From Microbacterium sp. KUDC0406 (GTDB lineage: Bacteria > Actinomycetota > Actinomycetes > Actinomycetales > Microbacteriaceae): a stretch of 64,000 nt of DNA. The translations under genes were made by a program, and so were the position numbers. The notes below the pieces were generated by a model, which saw only the letters and a program-made list of their open reading frames with translations, was not told the DNA's origin and ran no database searches. The stretch covers positions 2,852,001 through 2,916,000 of the forward strand of contig NZ_CP091138.1 in assembly GCF_021582875.1 (NCBI RefSeq), written 5' to 3'. Numbering within the stretch: position 1 is the stretch's first letter; each line of letters opens with the position of its first letter. Of this stretch, positions 47,952 through 56,852 are shown piece after piece.

Positions 47952-49145
47952 ATGAACGACAGAGGACTGACGGTCGCGATCATCCCGGCGCGGGGAGGGT
48001 CGAAGGGTGTGCCGGGCAAGAACCTGCGCCGGGTCGGCGGGGTGCCGCTCGTCGAGCGAGCGGTGCGGGCCGCGGCATCCGCCGTCGATCTCGTCGTCGT
48101 GAGCACCGACGACGTCACGATCGCCGCCGTCGCGAGGGATGCCGGGGCGCGGATCGTCGACCGCCCCGCCGAACTCTCCGGAGACGAGGCCTCTTCGGAG
48201 AGCGCGCTGCTGCACGCACTCGACGTGCTCGAGGACGACGGCCTGCGGGTGGGCACCGTGGTGTTCGTGCAGGCGACGTCGCCGTTCATCCCCACCAAGG
48301 GTCTCGCCGAGGCGGTCGCGCTGATCGAGGATGGTACCTACGACAGCCTGTTCTCGGCGCACGAGACCTACGGTTTCCTCTGGCGGAGGGATGCCGGGGG
48401 AGTGGCCGCGGCGATCAACCACGACGCCGCGCACCGCCCGCGCCGGCAGGACCGCGAGCCGCACTATCTCGAGACCGGGGCCTTCTACGCCTTCGACGCG
48501 ACCGGGTTCCGGCGCTTCCGGCACCGCTTCTTCGGGCTGGTCGGCATCGTGACGGTGCCCGAGCGCACCGCGATCGAGATCGACGACGAGCATCAGCTCG
48601 CCCTGGCCGAGGCCCTCGCCGCGGCTGCCCCTCCCGCGCCCGCACGCACCCCCGCGCCCGCCCCGATCCCGGCTCTCGCCCTCGTCACCGACTTCGACGG
48701 CGTGCACACCGACGACACCGTGACCGTCGATGAGCACGGGCGCGAGTCGGTGCGGGTCAGCCGCGAGGACGGCATGGGGGTGGCCCGGCTGCGCCGGGCC
48801 GGCATCCCGATGCTCATCCTCTCCACCGAGACGAACCCCGTCGTCGCTCGTCGGGGCGAGAAGCTGCGGGTGCCCGTGCTGCACGGCGTCGACGACAAGG
48901 CGGCCGCGCTCGCCGCGTGGGCGGAGGAACGCGGCATCCGCCTCGAAGACATCGCGTACGTGGGCAACGACGTCAACGACCTCGGTCCGCTCAGGCTCGT
49001 GGGCTGGCCGATCGCCGTCGCGAACGCGCATCCGCAGGTGAGGGCCACGGCCCGTGTGATCCTCGCGCGGCGCGGCGGCGCCGGCGCCGTGCGCGAGGTC
49101 GCCGAGCGGATGCTGGCCGCGGAGCGCTCGCAACGGATATACTGA
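47952..49145 (+). CDS. Acylneuraminate cytidylyltransferase fused to a HAD phosphatase
   Basis: 397 residues. The N-terminal domain (about 1-225) is NeuA-like: IIPARGGSKGVPGKNLRRVG binds CTP, VVVSTDDVTIAAVA and QATSPFIPTKGLAEA follow. After an Ala/Pro linker, residues from about 245 form a KdsC-like HAD phosphatase: LVTDFDGVHTDDTVTV, LILSTETNPVVARRGEKL and YVGNDVNDLGPL. It likely removes phosphate from a nonulosonate-9-phosphate and activates the sugar with CMP. The stop codon lies inside the operator of the following toxin-antitoxin pair. Upstream, 156 bases hold short GAGCTGAGGGAACAG repeats. Confidence 0.9.
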   Translation: MNDRGLTVAIIPARGGSKGVPGKNLRRVGGVPLVERAVRAAASAVDLVVVSTDDVTIAAVARDAGARIVDRPAELSGDEASSESALLHALDVLEDDGLRVGTVVFVQATSPFIPTKGLAEAVALIEDGTYDSLFSAHETYGFLWRRDAGGVAAAINHDAAHRPRRQDREPHYLETGAFYAFDATGFRRFRHRFFGLVGIVTVPERTAIEIDDEHQLALAEALAAAAPPAPARTPAPAPIPALALVTDFDGVHTDDTVTVDEHGRESVRVSREDGMGVARLRRAGIPMLILSTETNPVVARRGEKLRVPVLHGVDDKAAALAAWAEERGIRLEDIAYVGNDVNDLGPLRLVGWPIAVANAHPQVRATARVILARRGGAGAVREVAERMLAAERSQRIY

Positions 49146-49164
49146 ACTGAAGAACAGGATATCC
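49135..49164 (+). promoter_or_regulatory. Operator of the second VapBC pair
   Basis: GGATATACTG (49135-49144) and CAGGATATCC (49155-49164) are inverted repeats matching at nine of ten bases with a 10-base spacer. They lie just upstream of GGAGG and the antitoxin start, the usual autorepression site, and overlap the last codons of the preceding gene. Confidence 0.6.
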
Positions 49165-49174
49165 GGAGGTCGCG

Positions 49175-49381
49175 ATGACCAAGACACTCATAGATGTCGA
49201 CGACACGCTGCTCGAACGCGCGATGGAGCTGACCGGTACGGCGACGAAGAAAGCCGCCGTCAACGAAGCCCTTGCGCAGGTCGTGCGCAGAGGAGAGGCT
49301 CTCGGCTACATCGATCTGATCAGCACGGGGATCGTGGTCGAGCTCGATGACCCGGACGTGATCGACGGCGCTCAGCGCTGA
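49175..49381 (+). CDS. VapB-type antitoxin
   Basis: 68 residues, MTKTLIDVDDTLLERAMELT then GTATKKAAVNEALAQVVRRG: the ribbon-helix-helix antitoxin common in actinobacteria, with an acidic tail. GGAGG lies seven bases before the ATG. It precedes the PIN gene by 13 bases. Confidence 0.88.
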   Translation: MTKTLIDVDDTLLERAMELTGTATKKAAVNEALAQVVRRGEALGYIDLISTGIVVELDDPDVIDGAQR

Positions 49382-49394
49382 CCGGACCTGCGCC

Positions 49395-49835
49395 ATGCGC
49401 CAGATCTTCCTCGTCGACAACTCGGTGCTCCAGCGTGTCCACCGCTCGGTGCCTGTGAAGGAGGCGCTCACCGAACTTCTCGCCGCCGGAGACTTCGGCG
49501 GATGCCTGCCGCAGCTCCTCGAAGAGGGGTACTCCGCCAGGTCGGCCGACGAGCATGCGATCCTGCTCGATGCGAATCGCAGAGCCAAGATCTTCCTCCC
49601 GCCGGATGGTCGGGTCGCCGAGATCGCGGTCGACCTGCAGAGCAGGCTGTTCAACTCCGGCGCCGGCCGCTCCGTCGGCGTCAGCGATCTGCAGATCGCC
49701 GCAACCGCGATCCGGCACACCGATGAGGCGCAGCGAGTCGTCGTCGTGCACTACGACGCCGACTTCGAGAACGTCGCACGCATCGCCCCGGAGTTCGCGC
49801 ACCGCTGGATCGTGCCCCACGGATCCGTTCACTGA
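49395..49835 (+). CDS. VapC-type PIN toxin
   Basis: 146 residues: FLVDNSVLQRV holds the first Asp (DNS), GGCLPQLLEEGYSAR the conserved Glu, VGVSDLQIAATAIRH the third acidic site, VVVVHYDADFENVARI the last. Predicted RNA-cleaving toxin of the upstream antitoxin. The pair splits the nonulosonate operon between the NeuA fusion and NeuB genes, all in the same direction. Confidence 0.88.
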   Translation: MRQIFLVDNSVLQRVHRSVPVKEALTELLAAGDFGGCLPQLLEEGYSARSADEHAILLDANRRAKIFLPPDGRVAEIAVDLQSRLFNSGAGRSVGVSDLQIAATAIRHTDEAQRVVVVHYDADFENVARIAPEFAHRWIVPHGSVH

Positions 49836-49940
49836 CGTCACCGTCCCGCCTGCGGCCCGTCACCGCCGCGTCTCCCGGGGTTCACCTGCCGCCCGTAGAC
49901 CGGAGGGAGGGGACCGTAGGCCCCGGAACGGAGCGTCATC

Positions 49941-50813
49941 GTGACCGTCAGCATCGGAGACCGTGTGGTCGGCGGGGGCCGCCCCGCGTACGTCATCGCC
50001 GAGATCGGCCTGAACCACAACGGCGATGTCGAGATCGCCAAGAAGCTCATCGACGTGGCCAGGGAGGCCGGTGCCGACGCGGTGAAGTTCCAGAAGCGCA
50101 CCCCCGAGATCGCCACGCCGGAGCACATGCGCGACGTGCCGCGCGAGACGCCGTGGGGCACCATGCCCTACCTCGACTACCGCCGCAGGGTCGAGTTCGG
50201 CCGAGACGAGTACATCGAGATCGGCGACCACGCCACGATGTCGGGTCTGCACTGGTTCGCGTCGCCGTGGGATGTGCCGAGCGTCGAGTTCCTTGAGGAC
50301 CTGGGCGTCGTCGCGCACAAGGTCGCCTCGGCGAGCCTGACCGACACGGAACTGCTGCAGGCGCTGCGCGCCACGGGCAAGCCCGTCATCCTCTCCACCG
50401 GCATGTCCACGACCGAGCAGATCGACCGCGCCCTGGACACCCTCGGCACCGACCGCACGATCCTCATGCACGCCACGTCGACGTATCCGATGGAGCCGGG
50501 CGAGGCCAACCTCAAGATGATCAGCACGCTGCGCGACCGCTACGCCGGCGTGCCCGTCGGCTACTCGGGCCACGAGCGCGGCCTGCAGATCTCGCTCGCC
50601 GCCGTCGCCCTGGGCGCCGTGGCCGTCGAGCGGCACATCACCCTGGATCGCGCGATGTGGGGATCCGACCACGCGGCCTCACTCGAGCCGGGCGGCTTCG
50701 AGCGGCTGGTGCGCGACATCCGCGTCATCGAGGAGGCGCTCGGCGACGGCGTCAAGCGCGTCTACCCCGGTGAGCTCGCCCCGATGGCCAAGCTGAGGCG
50801 CGTGGGAGCATGA
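49941..50813 (+). CDS. N-acetylneuraminate synthase family protein (NeuB-like, no SAF domain)
   Basis: Condenses phosphoenolpyruvate with an N-acetyl sugar to make a nonulosonic acid. 290 residues: AYVIAEIGLNHNGDVEIAKK, GADAVKFQKRTPEI, LHWFASPWDVPSVEFL, VILSTGMSTTEQIDRAL, GYSGHERGLQISLAAVALGA and AVERHITLDRAMWGSDHAAS are all family motifs. The chain stops after the barrel; the usual C-terminal SAF (antifreeze-like) domain of about 60 residues is missing. GTG start, overlapping the next gene by ATGA. Confidence 0.9.
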   Translation: MTVSIGDRVVGGGRPAYVIAEIGLNHNGDVEIAKKLIDVAREAGADAVKFQKRTPEIATPEHMRDVPRETPWGTMPYLDYRRRVEFGRDEYIEIGDHATMSGLHWFASPWDVPSVEFLEDLGVVAHKVASASLTDTELLQALRATGKPVILSTGMSTTEQIDRALDTLGTDRTILMHATSTYPMEPGEANLKMISTLRDRYAGVPVGYSGHERGLQISLAAVALGAVAVERHITLDRAMWGSDHAASLEPGGFERLVRDIRVIEEALGDGVKRVYPGELAPMAKLRRVGA

Positions 50814-52192
50814 CGTACCCGGGCAGCCGGGCCCCGCGCCTGCGGGTGGTGGCGATCGGTGATGCGGATTCGTTCGTGAAGTGGTCGGCCGCGCTGATCG
50901 ACCGGGTGCCCGACATCAGCCAGCACATGCTGCTGGTGCGCACTCCGCTGGTCGTCAGCGACGCGCAGAAGCGCGCCGCGCTGGCCGGCACCCGGTTCGC
51001 CGAGGATGCCAGGTCGGTGACCCGCCTCGCGTACGCCGATGTGGCGTCGTGGCTGGCCCGCGACCGCCCCGACGTGGTCGTGCTGGCCGGCCGCGCACCG
51101 TTCGTGCGACTGCTGGGCTGCGAGATCGACCGGCTCGCCGAGCGGCCGATCGTCGTGAGCGGGCTGCCGGGCATGTCGATCCCCGCGCTGCGCGGTGCGC
51201 TGGAGTACCGCCGGCACACCGATCTCATGGTGGTGCACTCCCGACGCGAGGTGGCCGCGTACTCCCGGCTCGGGCGCCGGCTCGGCGTCACGGTGCCGAT
51301 CGCGCTCGCGACGCTGCCGTACGCGCCGAGATCGGATGCCGCGGCCGAGGGCGCTCCCCGCGCGCCGGTGCGCGGCACCGAGACCGAGCTGCTCACCGGC
51401 CCCGGCACGGATCTCGTCTTCGCGGCCCAGGCGCTCGTTCCGGCCGCGCGTGCCGAGCGCCGCCGGATCGCCGAGATCCTTCGTCTCGCCGCGGTGGCGG
51501 ATCCGGCTCGGCGGGTGGTCGTGAAGCTGCGGTCGCGCCCCGGCGAGGCCGAGACGCACGAGGAGCGCGACCCATACATCGACCTGCTCGATGGCGCACC
51601 GGACAACCTGGTGCTCTCCTACGCGCCGATGTCCGAGGCGCTCCTCACCGCTCAGGGTCTGGTCACCGTCAGCTCCACCGCGGCGATCGAGGCTCTGGGG
51701 CACGGAGTCCCCGTGATCGTCCTGGACGAGTTCGGGGTGCGGCCGGAACTGCTCAACCAGGTCTTCGAGGGCAGCGAGCTCGCCGGCTCCGCCGATGACG
51801 TCGTCGCGCGGCGGTTCCGGTATCCGGATGCCCAGTGGGCGGCGACCAACTACTTCCATCGGCCGGACGAGTCGATCTGGTGGGACGAGGTGCGCCACCT
51901 CGTCGCGCTGCGTCGTCGCGGACTGCTGCCCGCACGCTCCGTGCCGAGGCCGCGCGGCGGCGCACTGCACGCGGCGTGGCACCGCAAGAGCGTGCTCGGC
52001 GCAGAGGACCGCACCGTCAGTGGCGCGATCGCCGGCCTCGTGGGCGCCCCCGTCGCGGCGGCTCTGCTGGCCAGTAAGCGCCGCCGCGCGGCATCCGACG
52101 GCAGGGAATGGCAGGACGAGGCGAACGACTTCACGCTCGCGCCCTCGCCGCTGGTCGAACCTGTGAAGAGGCACGCCGCCGTCATCCGCTAG
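50810..52192 (+). CDS. DUF6716-type putative glycosyltransferase
   Basis: 460 residues. RLRVVAIGDADSFVKWSAAL at the start, PDVVVLAGRAPFVRLL, and a GT-B-like C-terminal half with VVVKLRSRPGEAETHEERDP and LVTVSSTAAIEALGHGVPVI, a nucleotide-sugar-binding style loop. It is paired with NeuB in this cluster and likely transfers or polymerises the product. A tail of about 60 residues follows an Ala-rich helix (GAIAGLVGAPVAAALLAS) that may touch the membrane. Confidence 0.8.
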   Translation: MTYPGSRAPRLRVVAIGDADSFVKWSAALIDRVPDISQHMLLVRTPLVVSDAQKRAALAGTRFAEDARSVTRLAYADVASWLARDRPDVVVLAGRAPFVRLLGCEIDRLAERPIVVSGLPGMSIPALRGALEYRRHTDLMVVHSRREVAAYSRLGRRLGVTVPIALATLPYAPRSDAAAEGAPRAPVRGTETELLTGPGTDLVFAAQALVPAARAERRRIAEILRLAAVADPARRVVVKLRSRPGEAETHEERDPYIDLLDGAPDNLVLSYAPMSEALLTAQGLVTVSSTAAIEALGHGVPVIVLDEFGVRPELLNQVFEGSELAGSADDVVARRFRYPDAQWAATNYFHRPDESIWWDEVRHLVALRRRGLLPARSVPRPRGGALHAAWHRKSVLGAEDRTVSGAIAGLVGAPVAAALLASKRRRAASDGREWQDEANDFTLAPSPLVEPVKRHAAVIR

Positions 52193-52220
52193 ACTGTTGT
52201 GGTTGTCTGCCCGGCGGATG

Positions 52221-52245
52221 CTTCGACAAGCTCAGCAACCGGGTC
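52221..52245. repeat. Family B repeat ahead of rpsF
   Basis: CTTCGACAAGCTCAGCAACC GGGTC, a reverse-oriented copy in the 125-base leader of rpsF. Confidence 0.55.
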
Positions 52246-52317
52246 AGGCACGTGCAACACACCCTCCTGCTTCCGGGAAAGTCCCGGGAGCCGTTCTAGT
52301 CCGAAGGAGGTGGGTAA

Positions 52318-52683
52318 GTGACGCACCAGTACGAGCTCATGGTCATTCTGACCCCTGAGCTGGACGAGCGACAGGTTGCCCCCAACCTCGACAAGTTCCT
52401 GAAGGTCATCACTAACGATGGTGGCTCGATCGACAAGGTCGACATCTGGGGCAAGCGCCGTTTCGCCTACGAGATCAACAAGAAGACCGAGGGCATCTAC
52501 GCCGTCGTCAACTTCACCGCGACCAGCGAGGCCACGCAGGAGATGGACCGCCAGCTCAAGCTGAGCGAGCTCGTCTTCCGCACCAAGGTCCTGCGCGCCG
52601 AAGAGGCCCAGGCCATGGTCGCCGCAGAGGCGAAGCGCGCCGAGGCCAAGGCCGCGCGCAAGCCCAAGGCAGCGAAGGCGTAA
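52318..52683 (+). CDS. rpsF: 30S ribosomal protein S6
   Basis: 121 residues: [40 protein letters not shown] and a basic Ala/Lys tail. GTG start after AAGGAGGTGGGTAA. First gene of the conserved rpsF-ssb-rpsR-rplI operon. Confidence 0.97.
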   Translation: MTHQYELMVILTPELDERQVAPNLDKFLKVITNDGGSIDKVDIWGKRRFAYEINKKTEGIYAVVNFTATSEATQEMDRQLKLSELVFRTKVLRAEEAQAMVAAEAKRAEAKAARKPKAAKA

Positions 52684-52688
52684 TCGCC

Positions 52689-53198
52689 ATGGCCGGCGAA
52701 ACCGTCATCACCGTGGTGGGAAACCTCACCGCCGACCCCGAGCTGCGCTACACGCAGAACGGGCTGCCGGTGGCGAACTTCACCATCGCCTCGACCCCGC
52801 GCACCTTCGACCGTCAGGCGAACGAGTGGAAGGACGGCGAAGCGCTGTTCCTCCGCGCCTCGGTGTGGCGCGAGTTCGCCGAGCACGTGGCGGGCTCGCT
52901 GACCAAGGGCATGCGCGTCGTCGCACAGGGTCGTCTGCGTCAGCGTTCGTACCAGGACCGGGACGGCAACAACCGCGTCTCGATCGAGCTCGAGGTCGAT
53001 GAGATCGGCCCCTCGCTCCGGTACGCGACCGCTCAGGTCACGCGCGCCGCATCCGGCAACAGCGGCGGCGGCAACTTCGGCGGCGGGCAGTCCCGTCCGC
53101 AGCAGCAGGTCTCGGAAGAGCCGTGGTCGACCCCCGGCTCGTCGAGCGCCGACGCCTGGAGCGCTCCGGGCAGCTTCGGCGACGACACCCCGTTCTAA
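52689..53198 (+). CDS. ssb: Single-stranded DNA-binding protein
   Basis: 169 residues: OB fold with [20 protein letters not shown] and [20 protein letters not shown], a Gly/Ser/Gln-rich linker, and the acidic tip DDTPF that contacts partner proteins. Five bases after rpsF. Confidence 0.97.
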   Translation: MAGETVITVVGNLTADPELRYTQNGLPVANFTIASTPRTFDRQANEWKDGEALFLRASVWREFAEHVAGSLTKGMRVVAQGRLRQRSYQDRDGNNRVSIELEVDEIGPSLRYATAQVTRAASGNSGGGNFGGGQSRPQQQVSEEPWSTPGSSSADAWSAPGSFGDDTPF

Positions 53199-53203
53199 CT
53201 TCT

Positions 53204-53226
53204 GGGTCCCTGAGCCTGTCGAAGGG
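53204..53226. repeat. Family B repeat between ssb and rpsR
   Basis: GGGTCCCTGAGCCTGTCGAA GGG, a consensus copy in the 64-base gap within this ribosomal operon. Confidence 0.65.
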
Positions 53227-53262
53227 CACAGGAACTCCCAACTCATCTCGTAAGGAAAACTC

Positions 53263-53517
53263 ATGGCTGGAAAGTCGAGCGGCGACCGCCGCAAGCCGCG
53301 GAAGGGTGGCAAGCCCACCGCTCCCGCGAAGTCCATCCGCGTGGGCGTCATTGACTACAAGGACGTCGCCACGCTTCGCAAGTTCATCTCGGAGCGTGGA
53401 AAGATCCGCGCCCGTCGTATCACCGGTGTCTCGGTGCAGGAGCAGCGTCTGATCGCCAAGGCGATCAAGAACGCACGCGAAATGGCGCTCCTGCCCTACG
53501 CTGGCGCTGGCCGCTGA
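53263..53517 (+). CDS. rpsR: 30S ribosomal protein S18
   Basis: 84 residues, basic: [20 protein letters not shown] and [20 protein letters not shown] ending [11 protein letters not shown]. No CxxC zinc motif, so it is the zinc-independent form. It follows ssb and a family B repeat. Confidence 0.97.
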   Translation: MAGKSSGDRRKPRKGGKPTAPAKSIRVGVIDYKDVATLRKFISERGKIRARRITGVSVQEQRLIAKAIKNAREMALLPYAGAGR

Positions 53518-53528
53518 GGGGTACCGAC

Positions 53529-53981
53529 ATGGCAAAGCTGATTCTCACGAACGAGGTCGCCGGGCTCGGTAGCGCAGGCGACGTCATCGAGGTCAAGAAC
53601 GGGTACGCCCGCAACTACCTCATCCCGCAGGGCTACGCCGTGGCGTGGACCCGTGGTGGCGCCAAGCAGGTCGAGTCGATCCAGGCCGCCCGCCAGGCAC
53701 GCGCGATCCACGACCTCGACGAGGCCAAGGACCTCAAGGCGAAGCTCGAGGCCGGCAAGGTGCGCCTGTCGGTCAAGGCCGGCGCCGAGGGCCGTCTGTT
53801 CGGTTCGGTGAAGCCGGCCGACGTGGCCGACGCCGTCGCCGCGGCCGGAGTGGGCTCGATCGACAAGCGCAAGGTGCACATCACCGCCCCGATCAAGTCG
53901 GTCGGCGACCACGAGGCCACCATTCGTCTGCACGACGACGTGACCGCCGTGATCGTGCTGCAGGTGATCGCCGCGAAGTGA
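53529..53981 (+). CDS. rplI: 50S ribosomal protein L9
   Basis: 150 residues: N-terminal domain [20 protein letters not shown] and [20 protein letters not shown], a long helix, and the C-terminal domain ending IVLQVIAAK. It is the last gene of the operon; a strong hairpin follows. Confidence 0.97.
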   Translation: MAKLILTNEVAGLGSAGDVIEVKNGYARNYLIPQGYAVAWTRGGAKQVESIQAARQARAIHDLDEAKDLKAKLEAGKVRLSVKAGAEGRLFGSVKPADVADAVAAAGVGSIDKRKVHITAPIKSVGDHEATIRLHDDVTAVIVLQVIAAK

Positions 53982-53991
53982 TTCGCCCGAT

Positions 53992-54013
53992 GGGCTCCTG
54001 AGCCTGTCGGAGG
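53992..54013. repeat. Family B repeat after rplI
   Basis: GGGCTCCTGAGCCTGTCGGA GG, a variant copy immediately before the terminator. Confidence 0.5.
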
Positions 54014-54043
54014 ATGCCCCGTTCTCCTCGGAGAGCGGGGCAT
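54014..54043. terminator. Bidirectional terminator after rplI
   Basis: ATGCCCCGTTCTCC pairs with GGAGAGCGGGGCAT around a two-base loop, 14 positions with one mismatch. It separates the ribosomal operon from the convergent sulfatase-maturation arm. Confidence 0.75.
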
Positions 54044-54051
54044 TCGGCGTC

Positions 54052-54981
54052 TCAGGAGACTGAGACCGTTCGAAACCCCGCGTTCGCCATCGATGAGTCC
54101 GGGGTGTTCGACGAGCGCGCGGAGTTGCGATAGCGATTGCAGTACGAGTCGTGGCACAGGAAGCTTCCGCCGCGGAGCACTCTGGTCGACTTCGGCGTGA
54201 ACCAATCTCCACACCACTCCCAGACGTTGCCCACCATCTGCCAGAGCCCGTAGCCGTTCGGTTCGAACGTCCGCACAGGGGCTGTCGTCAGCCATCCGTC
54301 CTCGCCGCTGTTCTCATGCGGGAAGGTCCCCTGCCAGATGTTCGCCCGCCATCCGCCATCGTCGATCTCGCGGTCTCCCCAGGGATACTTGGCCGATTCG
54401 ATCCCGCCTCGGGCGGCGTACTCCCACTCTGCTTCCGTGGGGAGGCGACGCCCCGCCCAGGCGCAGTAGGCGTTGGCGTCATTCCAGCTGACGTGCACCA
54501 CAGGATGGTCGGCGAGTCCGTCGAGGTCGCTCAGCGGTCCGCGCGGATGCCGCCAGTCGGCACCTCGGACGCCCCACCACCAGGGGGTGCCCGGCGCACG
54601 TCCGATGATGTCGTCGTCCCGTGCAGCCAGCGCGCCCTGGAAGACCGCCGAGAACCCGAAGTTCTCGGCCTCCGTGCGGTGACCGGTGTCGGAGACGAAC
54701 CGCAGGAAGTCGCTGTTCGTCACTGTCGTGACATCGATGTCGAACCGGCCGAGAGCCACGCCGTGTCGAGGCGTCTCCCCGTCGCCGACGTTCGCATCTC
54801 CGGACGAGTCGCCCATCAGGAACGACCCCGCAGGTATGCGTGTCTGGCAGATCCGATGCCGATCCGTCGACCGGTGCTCGGGCGACTGGGGTGCTGCCGC
54901 GGAAACCGGCAGCGACCGTGAGTGCCGGGGCCGCGACGGTGCGCAGCAGGACGGGTGGCCGTCGCCCGCAGCAGGGTTCAT
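54052..54981 (-). CDS. Formylglycine-generating enzyme (SUMF1 family)
   Basis: Oxidises a cysteine in the CxPxR motif of sulfatases to formylglycine. 309 residues with ARIPAGSFLMGD-type start (IPAGSFLMGDSSGDANVGDG), WWWGVRGADWRHPRGPLSDL, VVHVSWNDANAYCAWAGRRL and PTEAEWEYAARGG. The catalytic pair is Cys276 and Cys281 in SFLCHDSYCNRYR, matching the spacing in known FGE. The N-terminus has SCCAPSRP, usual in this subgroup. The ATG overlaps the ROK stop (ATGA). The substrate is probably the Cys-type sulfatase at 62.6 kb. Confidence 0.92.
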   Translation of the reverse strand: MNPAAGDGHPSCCAPSRPRHSRSLPVSAAAPQSPEHRSTDRHRICQTRIPAGSFLMGDSSGDANVGDGETPRHGVALGRFDIDVTTVTNSDFLRFVSDTGHRTEAENFGFSAVFQGALAARDDDIIGRAPGTPWWWGVRGADWRHPRGPLSDLDGLADHPVVHVSWNDANAYCAWAGRRLPTEAEWEYAARGGIESAKYPWGDREIDDGGWRANIWQGTFPHENSGEDGWLTTAPVRTFEPNGYGLWQMVGNVWEWCGDWFTPKSTRVLRGGSFLCHDSYCNRYRNSARSSNTPDSSMANAGFRTVSVS

Positions 54982-56151
54982 CGCTGTCGGCTCGCGTCGT
55001 CGCTCCGGCGCCGGTCGCCGGGGAACTCGGCGTGGATCGCCGTGACGGCAGCCCCTCGAGCCCACTCGAAGAAGTCCATCGGACGCACGAGCGGTCGCTG
55101 CTGTGCGGTTCCCGCTGACGCGTACTGCTGGAATCCCCGTATGAGCGCTTCCTCGGCGAGATCACACAGATGGATGCCCTCACCGGACAGGATCACGGCG
55201 TCCACGAAAGTGGTGGAGGCGATCTCGGCGGCGGCGTGACCGATCGCGTACGCCGCCTCCTGGACGACTTTCAGAGCGAGTGGATCACCGCGGCGGGCGA
55301 GCTCCAGCACATCGTCGATCGTGAGCGGACGCGATCGGCCCACCGACGCCGCGGCGACGATCAGCGAGGGCGCGACGTAGCTGGTCAGGCATCCGCGATG
55401 TCCCTCGGGCACAGCGGGCCCGCCGGGTCGACGGGCAGATGCGAGACGGCGTCCATGCGGGAGTTGAGGACGGAGTCGTGCATCACCACGCCGTCGTGCA
55501 TGACCACTCCGTAGCCGATCCCTGCGCCCACGGTGAGCAGAGCGAATCCGTCGTACTCCCGCCCATGGCCGAACCAGTGCAAGGCGCGGAGCAGGCCGAC
55601 CACGTCGCTGTCGACGTGCACCGGCACGGTGAAGTGCGGGGCCAGGAGGGTCCGCAGCGGCACGTCCTCCCATCGCAGATGCGGACCGACGATCACCCTG
55701 CCATCGGCGGACACTGTCCCGCCCAGGGTCACGCCCACCGCATCGAGGGGTCGCGCCGAGCCGCGTTGCAGTTCGGCGGCGACCGCGGCGATCGTGTCGA
55801 TGACGGCGTCGACACCGGTCGACGGGAGCGGCAGCGCCGTGCGTGCCAGCTCCCGAGCGCGCAGATCGGTGGTGACGCCGAACACCGTGTCCGAGGTGAC
55901 CTTGATGCCGGCGAAGCGCCCTCGGCTCGGCTCGACGTCGAGTCCGAACGCCGACCGTCCCAGTCCGGACGAGAGCGGTCGGTCGGTCTCGATGAGCACT
56001 TGGCTTGCAAGGAGGGGACGGATCAGCCGGGTGATCGTCGCGAGCGAGACGCCCAGAAGCCCGGCGAGCTCCGAGCGTGTTCGAGGCCCGTTCACCAGGA
56101 GATCCGTCGCGATCGTGCGCGAGAGATCTGCGGCGCGACGGGGGTGCTCAT
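54978..56151 (-). CDS. ROK-family regulator (two frameshifts in assembly)
   Basis: About 391 residues after repair. An N-terminal winged helix (RTRSELAGLLGVSLATITRL) is joined to a ROK domain: FAGIKVTSDTVFGVTTDLRA, VGVTLGGTVSADGRVIVGPH, VHVDSDVVGLLRALHWFGHG and the zinc-like LCPEGHRGCL. One base is missing at G 55407-55409 and one at G 56140-56144; the second repair gives MSTPRRAADLSRTIATDLLV from an ATG that overlaps the HAD stop by four bases. Likely represses both arms of the locus in response to a sugar. Confidence 0.85.
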
Positions 56152-56846
56152 CGACGGATCCCCGCACCAGGGATCCGTGCGGGCAGCAGGTGCGTCGCCA
56201 GTTCCGGCACGTCCTGCACGACCGCCATCGCTCCTGCGCCTTCATCGTCGTCTCCGAAGCCCCATCGCACCAGGATGGCGGCGATGTCGTTCGCCTGCGC
56301 CCCTTCGATGTCGTGTCGACGATCGCCCACCAGGACGGGGGCGGTGAGATCGCAGCCGGCATCCGCCAGTGCGCGCAGGGCGTCGCGCACCACCTCGGCC
56401 TTCGTGCCGCCGGTCTCGTCGTCGCGTGCGCCGCAGATCACGACGAAGTGCTGATCGAGTCCGAGCCGCTGGAGGATCTGCACGGCCAGGGTGCGCACCT
56501 TGGATGTCGCCAGCGCCAGCGGGATGCCCGCGGAGTTCAGGTCTGCGAGCAGGTCTCTCATCCCGTCGTAGACGGTGACGTCGTGCATTCGCGGCCGGTA
56601 CTGCCGGCGGAACTCCCGCACGAGGTCGTCGAGATGGTCGCCCGGGGCGCCGACGATCGTCGAGAAGCCCTCGCGGATCGGCGGGCCGGCGAACCGCAGC
56701 AGCGCGGACGCCAGCAGAGCCGGATACCCGGCCCGGCGCAGTGTGGCGGCCGCGGCGGTGGTGATCGCGGCGGCCGAGTCGGTGATCGTGCCGTCGAGAT
56801 CCAGCAGGACCGCGGTCGGAGCCGGGGTCGAGGAGAGTTCGGCCAT
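56148..56846 (-). CDS. HAD-family phosphatase (phosphoglycolate phosphatase-like)
   Basis: 232 residues. The nucleophile motif is LLDLDGTITDSAAAI, then LALATSKVRTLAVQILQRLG (motif II/III with K) and VLVGDRRHDIEGAQANDI (motif IV). The cap is small, as in Gph/PpaX. The ATG at 56846 has AAGGAG eight bases upstream; the ATG at 56852 is too close to it. It is the first gene of the minus arm, so it probably dephosphorylates a product in this locus. Confidence 0.88.
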   Translation of the reverse strand: MAELSSTPAPTAVLLDLDGTITDSAAAITTAAAATLRRAGYPALLASALLRFAGPPIREGFSTIVGAPGDHLDDLVREFRRQYRPRMHDVTVYDGMRDLLADLNSAGIPLALATSKVRTLAVQILQRLGLDQHFVVICGARDDETGGTKAEVVRDALRALADAGCDLTAPVLVGDRRHDIEGAQANDIAAILVRWGFGDDDEGAGAMAVVQDVPELATHLLPARIPGAGIRR

Positions 56847-56852
56847 GCGCAT

